Shown here piece after piece: positions 47,645-56,452 of a DNA stretch of 64,000 nucleotides. A program made the position numbers and the translations under genes. This DNA is from an uncultured Dysgonomonas sp. (GTDB taxonomy: Bacteria > Bacteroidota > Bacteroidia > Bacteroidales > Dysgonomonadaceae): assembly GCF_900079725.1 (NCBI RefSeq), contig NZ_LT599032.1:4770054-4834053 (forward strand). The letters are read 5' to 3'. A model generated the notes under the pieces. That model was not told where the DNA came from. It ran no database searches and saw nothing but the letters and a program-made list of their open reading frames with translations. Numbering within the stretch: the first letter of the stretch is position 1; each line of letters opens with the position of its first letter.

Positions 47645-48117
47645 TTTACAGATTGACCGAAAACTTTATCTATAGTATGTTGATGATAGCCGTTAGCTAA
47701 TAGTTCTTTGATAGATTAATACAAAATTGAAAGATGATAGGTAAAATAGTGTAAAAAGTGTCAGATTTGTCAACTTTTTGGGAAAAGTTAGGAGTACAAA
47801 AGGTGTTACTTTTATTACCTTTTAACAAGTAATAAGTAATAAGTAATAAGTAATAAGTAATAAGATGAAAGAGCCATATTTCTGTTTACTATAAAGTCTC
47901 TTGTGCGATAGCCTGGGCTAATGGCTATCAGCTAAAAGCTGAAATATGTGTTACTTTTGTTACCTTTTCTTCCAATATACCTACTAATACTCATTATTAA
48001 TTGAATTTTTATCTATCTGTTAATCTTACATCAGACTATTTATTAATGCCATACTGTTTTCTTTGTGCTATATGAAAAATACACAAGAATAAAATATCAT
48101 AAAAAACTAAGAGTATA
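47645..48117. repeat. Intergenic repeat region, copy 2 of dispersed element
   Basis: This 473 bp non-coding region carries words shared with 7150-7445: TAGTTCTTTGATAGATT at 47701-47717, GTGTTACTTTTATTACC at 47803-47819 and TGTTACTTTTGTTACCTTTT at 47949-47968. TGATAGCCGTTAGC at 47684-47697 is inverted, with one mismatch, as GCTAATGGCTATCA at 47917-47930. A heptamer repeat AAGTAAT (five copies, 47827-47861) lies inside. The promoter of the following GH3 gene must lie here too. Confidence 0.5.
47827..47864. repeat. AAGTAAT heptamer tandem repeat
   Basis: Five exact copies of AAGTAAT plus AAG, about 254 bp upstream of the GH3 gene at 48118. Such short repeats can change length by slippage. Confidence 0.75.
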
Positions 48118-50991
48118 ATGAAAAAAAAAACGAAAGCATTTATTAGCCTGCTATGTGTCCTGTTTTTCTCCACCATAGCAGTGGCGCAGAATAATATTGC
48201 GGGAATTTCTACATCAGTCAATGAAAAAACGGTCAACGCCATTGCTGATAATAATCTGAAAACGAATTGGAAACTAACCTCAAAAGACTTACAACAATCG
48301 CAATGGTTGATGTTTTCGTTACAGAATGCAGGAGATGTAAATGCAATTGCCATAGACTGTGAGGGAATAACACCTCAGGAATTGCAAAAACTACTGTCGG
48401 TATATATAACATACGATCCTATGAATCTGGGGATTCCTGTTAGTTATACAGTGTCGGTGAAGGATAAGGCATCAGTATTGTCATTTACTCCGAAATATGG
48501 AGCGCATGTCCGTTTTGTATTTAAGGAAGGTGTACTGAAGAAAGACTTATTAATAAAAGAGGTATCAGTATCCATCCTTGATAAAAAAGCGGAAATAGCA
48601 AACGTGGCTTTAGAAGACAGGGCTTATATGAACCCTGACCTGCCACTGGAGCTTCGTGTAGAGAATTTATTGTCCGTAATGACTGTAGAAGATAAAATGG
48701 AACTGCTTCGCGAGGGATGGGGAATACCCGGTATACCGCATTTGGGAGTTCCTGCCATACAAAAAGTGGAAGCGATACACGGCTTTTCTTATGGCAGCGG
48801 TGCAACTATATTTCCTCAGTCGATAGGTATGAGTGCTACATGGAATAAGCGGCTGATAGAAGAAGCCGCTATGGCTATCGGAGACGAAACCGTAAGTGCT
48901 AATGCGGTACAGGCATGGTCGCCGGTATTGGATGTTGCACAGGATGCCCGTTGGGGGAGGTGTGAAGAAACTTACGGCGAAGACCCTGTTCTGGTTACGG
49001 AAATAGGAGGCGCATGGATAAAGGGATACCAGTCGAAAGGCTTGATGACGACTCCTAAGCATTTCGCAGCACACGGAGCACCTCTGGGAGGAAGGGATTC
49101 TCACGATATAGGACTTTCTGAGAGGGAAATGCGGGAAATACACCTTGTACCTTTCAGGGATATCTATAAAAAATATAAGTATCAATCGATAATGATGTCG
49201 TATTCCGATTATCTGGGAGTTCCGGTAGCCAAAAGTAAAGAGCTCCTGAAAGGAATTCTGCGTGACGAATGGGGCTTTGACGGGTTCATTGTCAGTGATT
49301 GCGGAGCCTTGGGTAATCTTACTGCCCGCAAGCATTATACAGCAATAGATAAGGTGGAAGCTGCAAGACAGGCTCTTGCCGCAGGCATTGCCACTAATTG
49401 CGGAGATACCTATAATGACCCTGATGTAATTGCGGCAGCTAAAAGAGGGGTACTGAATATGGACGATTTGGATTTCACTTGTAAAACTCTCCTGCGTACA
49501 TTATTCAGAAACGGATTGTTCGAGAATAATCCTTGTAAACCTCTCGACTGGAATAAAATATATCCCGGATGGAATTCACCGGAGCATCAGGCATTAGCCC
49601 GCAAAACAGCTCAGGAGTCTATTGTGTTGTTGGAAAATAAAGGAAATACTCTACCATTATCAAAGTCGCTTAAAACAATTGCAGTAATCGGCCCGGGAGC
49701 GGATAACCTGCAACCAGGAGATTATACATCCAAACCTCAGCCGGGACAGCTAAAATCTGTGCTTACAGGTATTAAGGCAGTAGTAAGTAGCAGTACAAAA
49801 GTATTGTATGAGGAAGGATGCCGTTTTATCGGCACAGAAGGAACTGATATAGCAAAGGCTGTGAAAGCAGCGGAAAGTGCAGATGTGGCGGTACTTGTGT
49901 TGGGGGACTGCTCTACTAGTGAAGCACTGAAAGGGATAACCAACACTTCGGGAGAAAACCACGATCTTGCCACATTGATATTACCGGGAGAACAGCAGAA
50001 ATTGTTGGAAGCTGTGTGCAAAACAGGAAAACCGGTTGTCCTGATATTACAGGCCGGACGTCCTTACAATCTGTCTTATGCTGCCGAAAATTGCCAGGCT
50101 GTACTTGTAAACTGGTTGCCGGGTCAGGAAGGAGGCTATGCGACCGCAGATGTGCTTTTCGGAGATTATAATCCTGCCGGACGCTTGCCTATGACATTTC
50201 CAAGAGATGTGGCCCAGCTACCATTGTATTACAATTTTAAAACATCGGGACGGGTATATGATTATGTAGATATGGCATATTATCCTTTATATCAGTTCGG
50301 TTATGGGATGAGCTATACATCATTCAGCTATTCGGATTTGAATGTATCATTAGAAAAGGATGGAAGTGTGTCGGTGAATACTACGGTGACAAATACGGGA
50401 AAGATAGCCGGAGACGAAGTTGTACAGTTATATATAACCGATATGTATGCCAGTGTAAAAACACGTGTGATGGAACTGAAAGACTTTGATCGGATTCATC
50501 TCAACCCGGGAGAGTCGAAGAAAGTGTCCTTCGTTCTTACTCCCTACCAGCTATCATTACTTAATGATGAGATGGACAGGGTGGTAGAAAAAGGGCTGTT
50601 CAAGATAATGGTCGGAGGAAAGAGTCCATCCTATGTAGCCAAAGACCGTATTAAAGATAGTGTTGGTTTTATAGAAGCTAAGGATGGAGTAAACGGGGAA
50701 ATAGATTATCCTCTGGACTTTAGTGCAGATTTTGCGATAACAGTCGTAAGCGTTGAAGACCTCCCCGGAAAAGATGCAAAAGTGGCTAATGTGCTGGTTA
50801 CCAATAAAGGAACCCTCACTGATATAGGTAAGCTGATGATGTATATCGACGGAAAGAGAGTAGGGGATACACGCCATTATGATTTGGAACCCGGTGAAGA
50901 AAAGCAATTCAGGATTGAGATATCACAGGATGAATTCAAGACCTTACAATTTACATCGAAATATAAAAGCACAACCTATACAAATAGATAA
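48118..50991 (+). CDS. Glycoside hydrolase family 3 with N-terminal discoidin-like domain
   Basis: A 957-residue secreted enzyme (signal AFISLLCVLFFSTIAVAQ). Residues about 25-165 form a discoidin-like domain (IADNNLKTNWKLTSKDLQQS; HVRFVFKEGVLKKDLLIKEV). The GH3 barrel follows with VAQDARWGRCEETYGEDPVL, TTPKHFAAHGAPLGGRD and the nucleophile Asp394 in FIVSDCGALGN. Then come the GH3 sandwich (ESIVLLENKGNTLPL; WLPGQEGGYATADVLFGDYN), an FN3-like domain and a C-terminal beta domain. The usual GH3 architecture and length fit a beta-glucosidase or similar exo-enzyme. It is separated from the PorV-like gene by the repeat region, so it probably has its own promoter. Confidence 0.94.
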   Translation: MKKKTKAFISLLCVLFFSTIAVAQNNIAGISTSVNEKTVNAIADNNLKTNWKLTSKDLQQSQWLMFSLQNAGDVNAIAIDCEGITPQELQKLLSVYITYDPMNLGIPVSYTVSVKDKASVLSFTPKYGAHVRFVFKEGVLKKDLLIKEVSVSILDKKAEIANVALEDRAYMNPDLPLELRVENLLSVMTVEDKMELLREGWGIPGIPHLGVPAIQKVEAIHGFSYGSGATIFPQSIGMSATWNKRLIEEAAMAIGDETVSANAVQAWSPVLDVAQDARWGRCEETYGEDPVLVTEIGGAWIKGYQSKGLMTTPKHFAAHGAPLGGRDSHDIGLSEREMREIHLVPFRDIYKKYKYQSIMMSYSDYLGVPVAKSKELLKGILRDEWGFDGFIVSDCGALGNLTARKHYTAIDKVEAARQALAAGIATNCGDTYNDPDVIAAAKRGVLNMDDLDFTCKTLLRTLFRNGLFENNPCKPLDWNKIYPGWNSPEHQALARKTAQESIVLLENKGNTLPLSKSLKTIAVIGPGADNLQPGDYTSKPQPGQLKSVLTGIKAVVSSSTKVLYEEGCRFIGTEGTDIAKAVKAAESADVAVLVLGDCSTSEALKGITNTSGENHDLATLILPGEQQKLLEAVCKTGKPVVLILQAGRPYNLSYAAENCQAVLVNWLPGQEGGYATADVLFGDYNPAGRLPMTFPRDVAQLPLYYNFKTSGRVYDYVDMAYYPLYQFGYGMSYTSFSYSDLNVSLEKDGSVSVNTTVTNTGKIAGDEVVQLYITDMYASVKTRVMELKDFDRIHLNPGESKKVSFVLTPYQLSLLNDEMDRVVEKGLFKIMVGGKSPSYVAKDRIKDSVGFIEAKDGVNGEIDYPLDFSADFAITVVSVEDLPGKDAKVANVLVTNKGTLTDIGKLMMYIDGKRVGDTRHYDLEPGEEKQFRIEISQDEFKTLQFTSKYKSTTYTNR

Positions 50992-51018
50992 GGGGCGTCA
51001 ACCGGTATATAATCCCGA

Positions 51019-51056
51019 AATAAAGAACTACAAGGCTAGCCTTGTAGTTCTTTATT
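51019..51056. terminator. Perfect 38 bp palindrome, likely bidirectional terminator
   Basis: The left half AATAAAGAACTACAAGGCT is followed by its exact reverse complement, so the stem has no unpaired centre except what geometry requires. It begins 27 bp after the GH3 stop. The A- and T-rich ends allow termination in either direction. Confidence 0.75.
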
Positions 51057-51384
51057 GTATACTACACTTTATAGCATGATTGCTTTTTATAGCATTATAC
51101 GGAACGGCGATCGATACCAAAGCCAATAGTAAAGCTGTTTCCCCCGAGTAAAATTGTCCATTAGGATTCTATGAGGTAAATGGATTTTACATTTATCTAT
51201 ATAGGGAAAAGGATAGCTTATACTAAAACATACTATTATAAGATGACATAAATAGAAGAAGGTATAAGTTTTAATATGATGTATAATCCCTAAAGCCTTT
51301 TAGCATAAAATAACAATTGATTTAACTCTGTAGAAGTATAATGTCTTAGTGATATTTTAAATATTGTATATCTTGCCAAAAAAG

Positions 51385-51486
51385 AAAGTTATATAGATCA
51401 ACATTTGTCAATAGATTTGCTTAGTAGACCTGATATTCGATTTTGAGCCGAATTGTTTAAGAAAAAAGATTAATAATTGATTATAA
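51385..51486. repeat. Shared upstream words, regulator copy
   Basis: AAAGTTATATAGAT (51385-51398, followed four bases later by ATTTGT) and TTAATAATTGATTATAA (51470-51486) both recur, in the same order, upstream of the fimbrial operon at 53962-53975 and 54015-54031. The spacing differs (71 versus 39 bases), so they look like two separate conserved sites and not one block. Confidence 0.5.
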
Positions 51487-51685
51487 TTATTTATCAATGT
51501 CAAAAAAAGTAAAGAAATAATATTTTCGGCTCGCTATTTGCATTATTGGACTCTTGGATTCATTTACTGACATTTAAAAATCCTTAAATGTCATAAATGA
51601 AATATATAACATGCTAAATGCTATAAAAGAAAATTATACTTTGATAATAATCACAAAATGTACGCTTCGAAAGTATCTGTATCTA

Positions 51686-51693
51686 TAATTTTG
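51686..51693 (+). promoter_or_regulatory. Candidate -7 box for fimbrial regulator gene
   Basis: TAATTTTG matches TAnnTTTG. The -33 region is weak (TTCG at 51666-51669). The leader to the start codon would be about 120 bases. Confidence 0.4.
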
Positions 51694-51821
51694 CGACAAA
51701 ATTAAGATTGCTGTATTATAATGAATTTACAGGGTTTAAAGATTGTGTAAATGAGGGGTGTTGTTAAGTAAATAGTCTTTTCTATAGTTTATTTATAAAC
51801 AGATTAAAAGGAAATTAAATC

Positions 51822-52841
51822 ATGAATGTAGGAATAAATTCGATGAAAGAGACAAGTGCGCATGATAGATTGATCAGGACGATACGGACTGCTATTACAG
51901 AAAAGGAAAATCTAACAAAATCGGAAAAGGAAAAAGTAGCTTCGGTATTAGGTGATATCTTATGTTTGGGGAAAGAATCAGTTTATAGAAGACTCCGGGG
52001 AGAAGTAAGGTTTTCGTTTGAAGAAGTGGCGCAAATTTCCCAGGCATTGGGTTTTTCTGTCGATAATATCATAGGTTCGCAAGTCGATAAGAAAGCAATA
52101 TTTGAGTTGAATCTGGTGGATATGACTCATATAAATATAAACTATGCCAAAAGAATAGAGGAATATGTATCATTAGCTTCCAGGTTTGGGGCGTTAGAAA
52201 ACTCAACATTTAAATGTGCGTTTAACAGCCTGCCTTTTATATTTTTTCTGCACTACGATAGTCTTGCCAAATTTCGCTTGTTTAAATGGTCTTATCAGAT
52301 TATAAGGATTCAGTCATTGCCGTATAAGGATTTTACTATAGAAAAAGAATTGACGAATGCTCACCGTGCATTTGTATCTGAAATCCGGAAAGTGAAAAAT
52401 TCCCAGATAATAATTAATCACGATATGTTTGCTTCAGTAATAAGGGAGTTAAACTATTTCTATGATTTGAATCTCCTCGATGCGGAAGATATGGAGCTGA
52501 TCAAATCTGAACTGAATGAAGTGATATCAGAAATAGAAAATATATCTATTTCGGGGATTTATAATAATACCGATTCGAATATTGCAGTGTATTTATGTAA
52601 TATAGATATCGATGCAACTTATTTACTCCTAGAGAGCAATAATACATCACGTTCACATATTGCATTATATGGTATAGGTGGGATCAATTCCATCGACCCA
52701 AGTATCTGTAAAAGTCACGCATTGTGGATTGAATCTCTGAAGCGATATTCTACACTTATAACATTCGGAGGAGAGATTCAAAGGCATAAATTTTTTCAAG
52801 AGCAACGAAAATTGATAAACACGAAATTGTCTACGATTTAA
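51822..52841 (+). CDS. Helix-turn-helix regulator at head of fimbrial locus
   Basis: A 339-residue cytoplasmic protein. The N-terminal part (about 15-85) looks like a Cro/XRE-type HTH: LGDILCLGKESVYRRLRGEV, FSFEEVAQISQALGFSVDNI. The remaining 250 residues are mixed helix and strand with no domain I can name. Similar HTH proteins occur near fimbrial and surface-protein genes of Bacteroidales. Its gene lies alone, with long AT-rich stretches on both sides, 1.5 kb before the fimbrial operon. It shares sequence words upstream with that operon, so control of both is a reasonable inference. Start at ATG 51822; ATG 51843 is the alternative. Confidence 0.75.
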   Translation: MNVGINSMKETSAHDRLIRTIRTAITEKENLTKSEKEKVASVLGDILCLGKESVYRRLRGEVRFSFEEVAQISQALGFSVDNIIGSQVDKKAIFELNLVDMTHININYAKRIEEYVSLASRFGALENSTFKCAFNSLPFIFFLHYDSLAKFRLFKWSYQIIRIQSLPYKDFTIEKELTNAHRAFVSEIRKVKNSQIIINHDMFASVIRELNYFYDLNLLDAEDMELIKSELNEVISEIENISISGIYNNTDSNIAVYLCNIDIDATYLLLESNNTSRSHIALYGIGGINSIDPSICKSHALWIESLKRYSTLITFGGEIQRHKFFQEQRKLINTKLSTI

Positions 52842-53117
52842 AGCATTTGTATACAATTATATTAATATATCAATTGTGAAAATGCAAAATAATGGAATAT
52901 TTGAAAGGTGAATGCAATATCTGCCCGTAAACGCCTTTGAAATATTAAAAAAGAAAATCAAAAAGATCTCATTGCTCATATTTTGTACCTTTTATGAATA
53001 GTGTATTATATATTTTTGTACATATAAGTGAAAGAAGAATAGAATAAAAGTTTATAAGGAGAAAATAGCTAGTTTATATTAGCTACTGTGTAGTTTTGTA
53101 AAGTTTGTGTTAAGGTG

Positions 53118-53148
53118 AAATCCGTGGGTCGGGATGGTTCGCGGATTT
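53118..53148 (+). ncRNA. Covarying RNA hairpin, copy 1
   Basis: A 14-pair stem (AAATCCGTGGGTCG with TGGTTCGCGGATTT) encloses the loop GGA. Five of the pairs are G:U, so the fold exists only in plus-strand RNA, since the complement would have C:A mismatches. A short T-run follows. It shares the core GTCGGGATG with copy 2. Confidence 0.55.
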
Positions 53149-53501
53149 TCAATTGTATAAATTAAAAAAAATAAGAATATTTATTATGTATTTATAGAAA
53201 AGAAAAGCCTTTGATCACATATCTTTTATTGCACCGTACTGCTTATGTAAATTTGAAATTTATTTGACAAGGTTTTGCCTGAAGATGCCGAAATGTTTGA
53301 AATGAAAAATAACAAAAAATATACTTTATTAAATTAATAAATAAAGATCTATCAACCCATCGGGGTATGCCCATCATTAATTATCCGGGTATTTGAGATA
53401 TACACCTATTATATAGTTTATGACGTGGAGAATTTAATGGTCGCGATGACCGTAAGATTTGTTTTTATGTATATACATTCGTATATACTTATTGTCTTCC
53501 A

Positions 53502-53536
53502 AAACCTGTGAGTCGGGATGATTCGTGGGTTTTTTT
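53502..53536 (+). ncRNA. Covarying RNA hairpin, copy 2, with terminator-like tail
   Basis: AAACCTGTGAGTCG pairs with TGATTCGTGGGTTT around the loop GGA, again 14 pairs with several G:U. Compared with copy 1, pair 4 changes from T-A to C-G and four other pairs change on one side while keeping pairing. Seven T follow, so it can act as a terminator, perhaps of a small RNA starting near 53262. Confidence 0.55.
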
Positions 53537-53961
53537 ATTCTTAACTTATTGACTGATGTATTATAAAAAAGATAAATATCTGATAACTACTTCTAACTGT
53601 AATTAACCTTAAGTTATAGCCGACAGAAAGCTTTTATCTTCTGCTTTTTTATGAAAAATCATGACGTGATTTTTACATTTGATAATCCGATCTTTTAATT
53701 GAAAACCATATATATAGTATCTATGTCTTATAAATGTGATCTATAAGTATTTGATTTATAATACACTAAAAGATTTTGAAGTGTAAACCTCTATTTCTGC
53801 ATTCTGCATTTGTTAAATTCATTATTGTATGTTTTTCGCAGTTGAAAAAACATATAATGGAAATGTGTGACCGTGAAATTGTATCAATAATAATTATTTA
53901 ATATTAAGATTTAAAAATAGAAAATCACAGTCTTAAAATACTATAAAAATGTACCATAAAT

Positions 53962-54031
53962 AAAGTTATATAGATAGATATTTGTAGAAAGAAATACGGT
54001 GTGGAGACATTGCCTTAATAATTGATTATAA
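53962..54031. repeat. Shared upstream words, fimbrial operon copy
   Basis: AAAGTTATATAGAT (53962-53975, then ATTTGT four bases later) and TTAATAATTGATTATAA (54015-54031) match those upstream of the HTH regulator gene. They lie about 310-380 bp before the DUF3575 start codon. Confidence 0.5.
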
Positions 54032-54338
54032 ATATATAATAAAAGAATAATATGATATTTTTTTAATCATATAATATATATAATCTGCTAACAAATAGAT
54101 TTTGTCAATATTTTGTATTAGATTTTTTTTTACAAAAGTTACATATAAATCATGTAGCTTAAGTTGATATGTGTTATTCCGGCTCAGCCCTCTTGTAGCT
54201 TTTTATTGGAAAATATAAGATTGATATAAATTAATATAAAACGTAGTGTTGTAAAACAAATATATAAATAAGAATGTAGAGCTTCTTTTCATAACGTAAG
54301 GAGTAATGAACCTGATAATTATTATATAATATAAGAAA

Positions 54339-54926
54339 ATGAATAATAGTCAAACATTAAGAAAAATTTGTCTGGTTGTTTTGATTTTTACGAGCTTTTA
54401 TTCTGTAAGTAGATCACAGGAAATAGGCGTAAAAACCAATCTGGCTTATTGGGCTACTACTACGCCCAATTTAGGCCTGGAATTTGGGTTGGGTAAGAAA
54501 AGTACACTGGAGATTGCCGGGGGATTAAACGTTTTTGAGTTTTCTGATAACAAGAGTTTTAAGCACTGGCTTATCCAACCCGAATATCGATGGTGGTTTT
54601 GCGAGGCATTTAATGGGCACTTTTTAGGAGTGCATGCACATGGTGCACAATTCAATGTCGGAGGGTGGGATATCCCTGTTGGGCGATTGGATGTCTTTAA
54701 GGATAAACGTTACGAAGGATACCTTTATGGCGGAGGCATAAGCTATGGCTATCAGTGGGTACTGTCTAATCGATGGAATTTTGAATTCAATATAGGTGCG
54801 GGGTATGCTCGTATTCATTACGACGAGTATCCATGTCAAAGTTGTGGAACCAAATTAGATGAAGGCAATTACAATTATTGGGGTATTACCAAAGTGGGCC
54901 TTTCTTTTATTTATTTCTTAAAATAG
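54339..54926 (+). CDS. DUF3575 outer-membrane protein of fimbrial operon
   Basis: A 195-residue protein with a Sec signal ending near SVSRSQ. The mature part is the DUF3575 beta-barrel (IGVKTNLAYWATTTPNLGLEFGL; HWLIQPEYRWWFCEAFNGHF; YLYGGGISYGYQWVLSNRW) and ends with a typical outer-membrane strand (GLSFIYFLK). DUF3575 genes open many Bacteroidales fimbrial operons, directly before DUF3868. The role is unknown, and a fimbrial assembly or anchoring factor is assumed. It is 6 bp from the next gene. Confidence 0.9.
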   Translation: MNNSQTLRKICLVVLIFTSFYSVSRSQEIGVKTNLAYWATTTPNLGLEFGLGKKSTLEIAGGLNVFEFSDNKSFKHWLIQPEYRWWFCEAFNGHFLGVHAHGAQFNVGGWDIPVGRLDVFKDKRYEGYLYGGGISYGYQWVLSNRWNFEFNIGAGYARIHYDEYPCQSCGTKLDEGNYNYWGITKVGLSFIYFLK

Positions 54927-54932
54927 GAAGCA

Positions 54933-56402
54933 ATGAAGAAGAAAATTATATTAAAGTCATCCCTGTACATATTATTAACAATATTCTTTACACCTGCTTA
55001 TTCGCAGGTCAGGACCGAAAAAATACAAGTGTCGGCAGAACATTTTGTCAGACAGGGTAATCAGGTTCAGATTTCTATGGATATAGTTATACCTGATGAA
55101 ATGGATGTTAAGAGGAATGACATGGTAATCCTCACACCTGTTCTCAAATCCAATGAAAATAATATGGATTACCTAAATCTTCCACCTGTAGCTATAACAG
55201 GAGGTTTGCGTAATAAGATTATAAACCGTAAAAATAAACTTGGCGGTGATCTACCTTTCGAAACACAACCGGAAACAATTCTTAAGAGAAAGAATAAAAC
55301 AGAACAGTCTGTCAGTTATAGTGTAGGTATTCCTTATAAATCTTGGATGGATGATGCATCTCTGGTGATTGAAAAGAATGTATCGGGGTGTGCAAACTGT
55401 TCTGAACCTGCAGGTGAGCAACTGATTGTACATAATATATTGCCGAAAAAAGATCCGGAGTTGTATAAACTTACATTCATAGTACCAGAGGTAGAGCCTG
55501 TTAAAGCTCGCAGCGATCGTCATACAGCTACTTTTAACTATATCGTAGACCGGTACGAACTATTACGCGACTACAAGAATAACTCAGCAGAATTTGCTCA
55601 GGTAGATAGTGTAATCGGTGAAATAAGAGATAACAAAGATTTGGAGATTACAGAATTTAGCATCGCTGGATATGCATCGCCGGAAGGAGGATTTGAGCAT
55701 AACCGAAAATTGGCGGAGAATAGAGCCAACTCATTTGCAGACTATTTAGTGTCCAAATTTGGTGTGCCACGTAATAAGTTTACAGTTGAGGGCATGGGAG
55801 AGGACTGGCCCGGATTGCGGAAAGCTGTAGCATCATCCTCATTGGCAGATAGACAAGCTGTACTGGATATTATTGATAAAGTTTCAAATCCGGATGCACG
55901 CGACGGGGAACTTTTAAAACTTTCGGGTGGCGATACTTACCGTACATTGCTCAACAACTATTATCCGGCATTGCGACGTACCGAATATTCTATTGCATAT
56001 GTAGTACGTGCATTTAATGTGGAGGAGGCTCGCCAGATAATCAAAACGAATCCGAAACTGCTTAGTCTGAACGAAATGTATCTTGTCGCAGAGAGCTATC
56101 CATCTAGTAGTAAGGAATTCAGAGAAGTATTTGATATAGCTGTAAGGCTATATCCGGAAAGTGAAATAGCCATAATGAATTCGGCCGCAGCAGACATTGA
56201 AAGTAAGAATCTGGATGCAGCTATCGAACGGTTGAAAAAAATAGAAGATAAACCCCAATCTTGGAATAATCTTGGAGTTGCATATATTCTCAAAGGTGAC
56301 ACGGAGATAGCTATAGATTATTTTAGAAAATCAGCAGACTACAAGGATGCGAATGGAAAAGCAAATTTAGAGATAATAGAAAAATCAGTTAACACAAAAT
56401 AA
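54933..56402 (+). CDS. DUF3868/OmpA-like fimbrial accessory protein
   Basis: A 489-residue exported protein (signal YILLTIFFTPAYSQ). An N-terminal DUF3868 domain (about 22-110; IQVSAEHFVRQGNQVQISMD) is followed by an OmpA-like domain (about 230-300; ITEFSIAGYASPEGGFEHNR, LAENRANSFADYLVSKFG) and a C-terminal TPR-like tail (SWNNLGVAYILKGDTEIAID). The OmpA-like part may bind peptidoglycan and fix the fimbrial machinery to the cell wall. It is 6 bp after the DUF3575 gene and 50 bp before the fimbrillin gene. Confidence 0.9.
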   Translation: MKKKIILKSSLYILLTIFFTPAYSQVRTEKIQVSAEHFVRQGNQVQISMDIVIPDEMDVKRNDMVILTPVLKSNENNMDYLNLPPVAITGGLRNKIINRKNKLGGDLPFETQPETILKRKNKTEQSVSYSVGIPYKSWMDDASLVIEKNVSGCANCSEPAGEQLIVHNILPKKDPELYKLTFIVPEVEPVKARSDRHTATFNYIVDRYELLRDYKNNSAEFAQVDSVIGEIRDNKDLEITEFSIAGYASPEGGFEHNRKLAENRANSFADYLVSKFGVPRNKFTVEGMGEDWPGLRKAVASSSLADRQAVLDIIDKVSNPDARDGELLKLSGGDTYRTLLNNYYPALRRTEYSIAYVVRAFNVEEARQIIKTNPKLLSLNEMYLVAESYPSSSKEFREVFDIAVRLYPESEIAIMNSAAADIESKNLDAAIERLKKIEDKPQSWNNLGVAYILKGDTEIAIDYFRKSADYKDANGKANLEIIEKSVNTK

Positions 56403-56452
56403 AAAGTGCATAATAAATCTTAACGAGAATAATTCTTTAAAATGAATAGAAA

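Larger units (their letters stand above)
51057..51821. other. AT-rich upstream region of the fimbrial regulator
   Basis: This 765 bp stretch has no credible gene. It holds an inverted repeat TGACATTTAA/TTAAATGTCA (51568-51577 and 51584-51593), a candidate -7 box at 51686-51693, and two words shared with the leader of the fimbrial operon (see the repeat features at 51385 and 53962). Otherwise nothing stands out. Confidence 0.5.
52842..54338. other. 1.5 kb non-coding region before fimbrial operon
   Basis: No coding frame of any quality was seen on either strand. The region holds two copies of a covarying RNA hairpin (53118-53148 and 53502-53536), candidate -7 boxes TATTTTTG (53011-53018) and TAAATTTG (53248-53255), small palindromes (TAGCTA pair near 53066; GTATATAC pair at 53469-53488), and the shared words at 53962-54031. 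It may encode small RNAs or be a long regulated leader. Confidence 0.6.

Noticed and set aside
48667-49335. 222-codon minus-strand frame inside the GH3 gene
   Set aside because: It is opposite the GH3 active-site region and has the composition of a shadow frame.
53540-54338. Possible invertible promoter segment before the fimbrial operon
   Set aside because: I found no pair of matching inverted repeats of useful length flanking a promoter, and no site-specific recombinase gene in the window.
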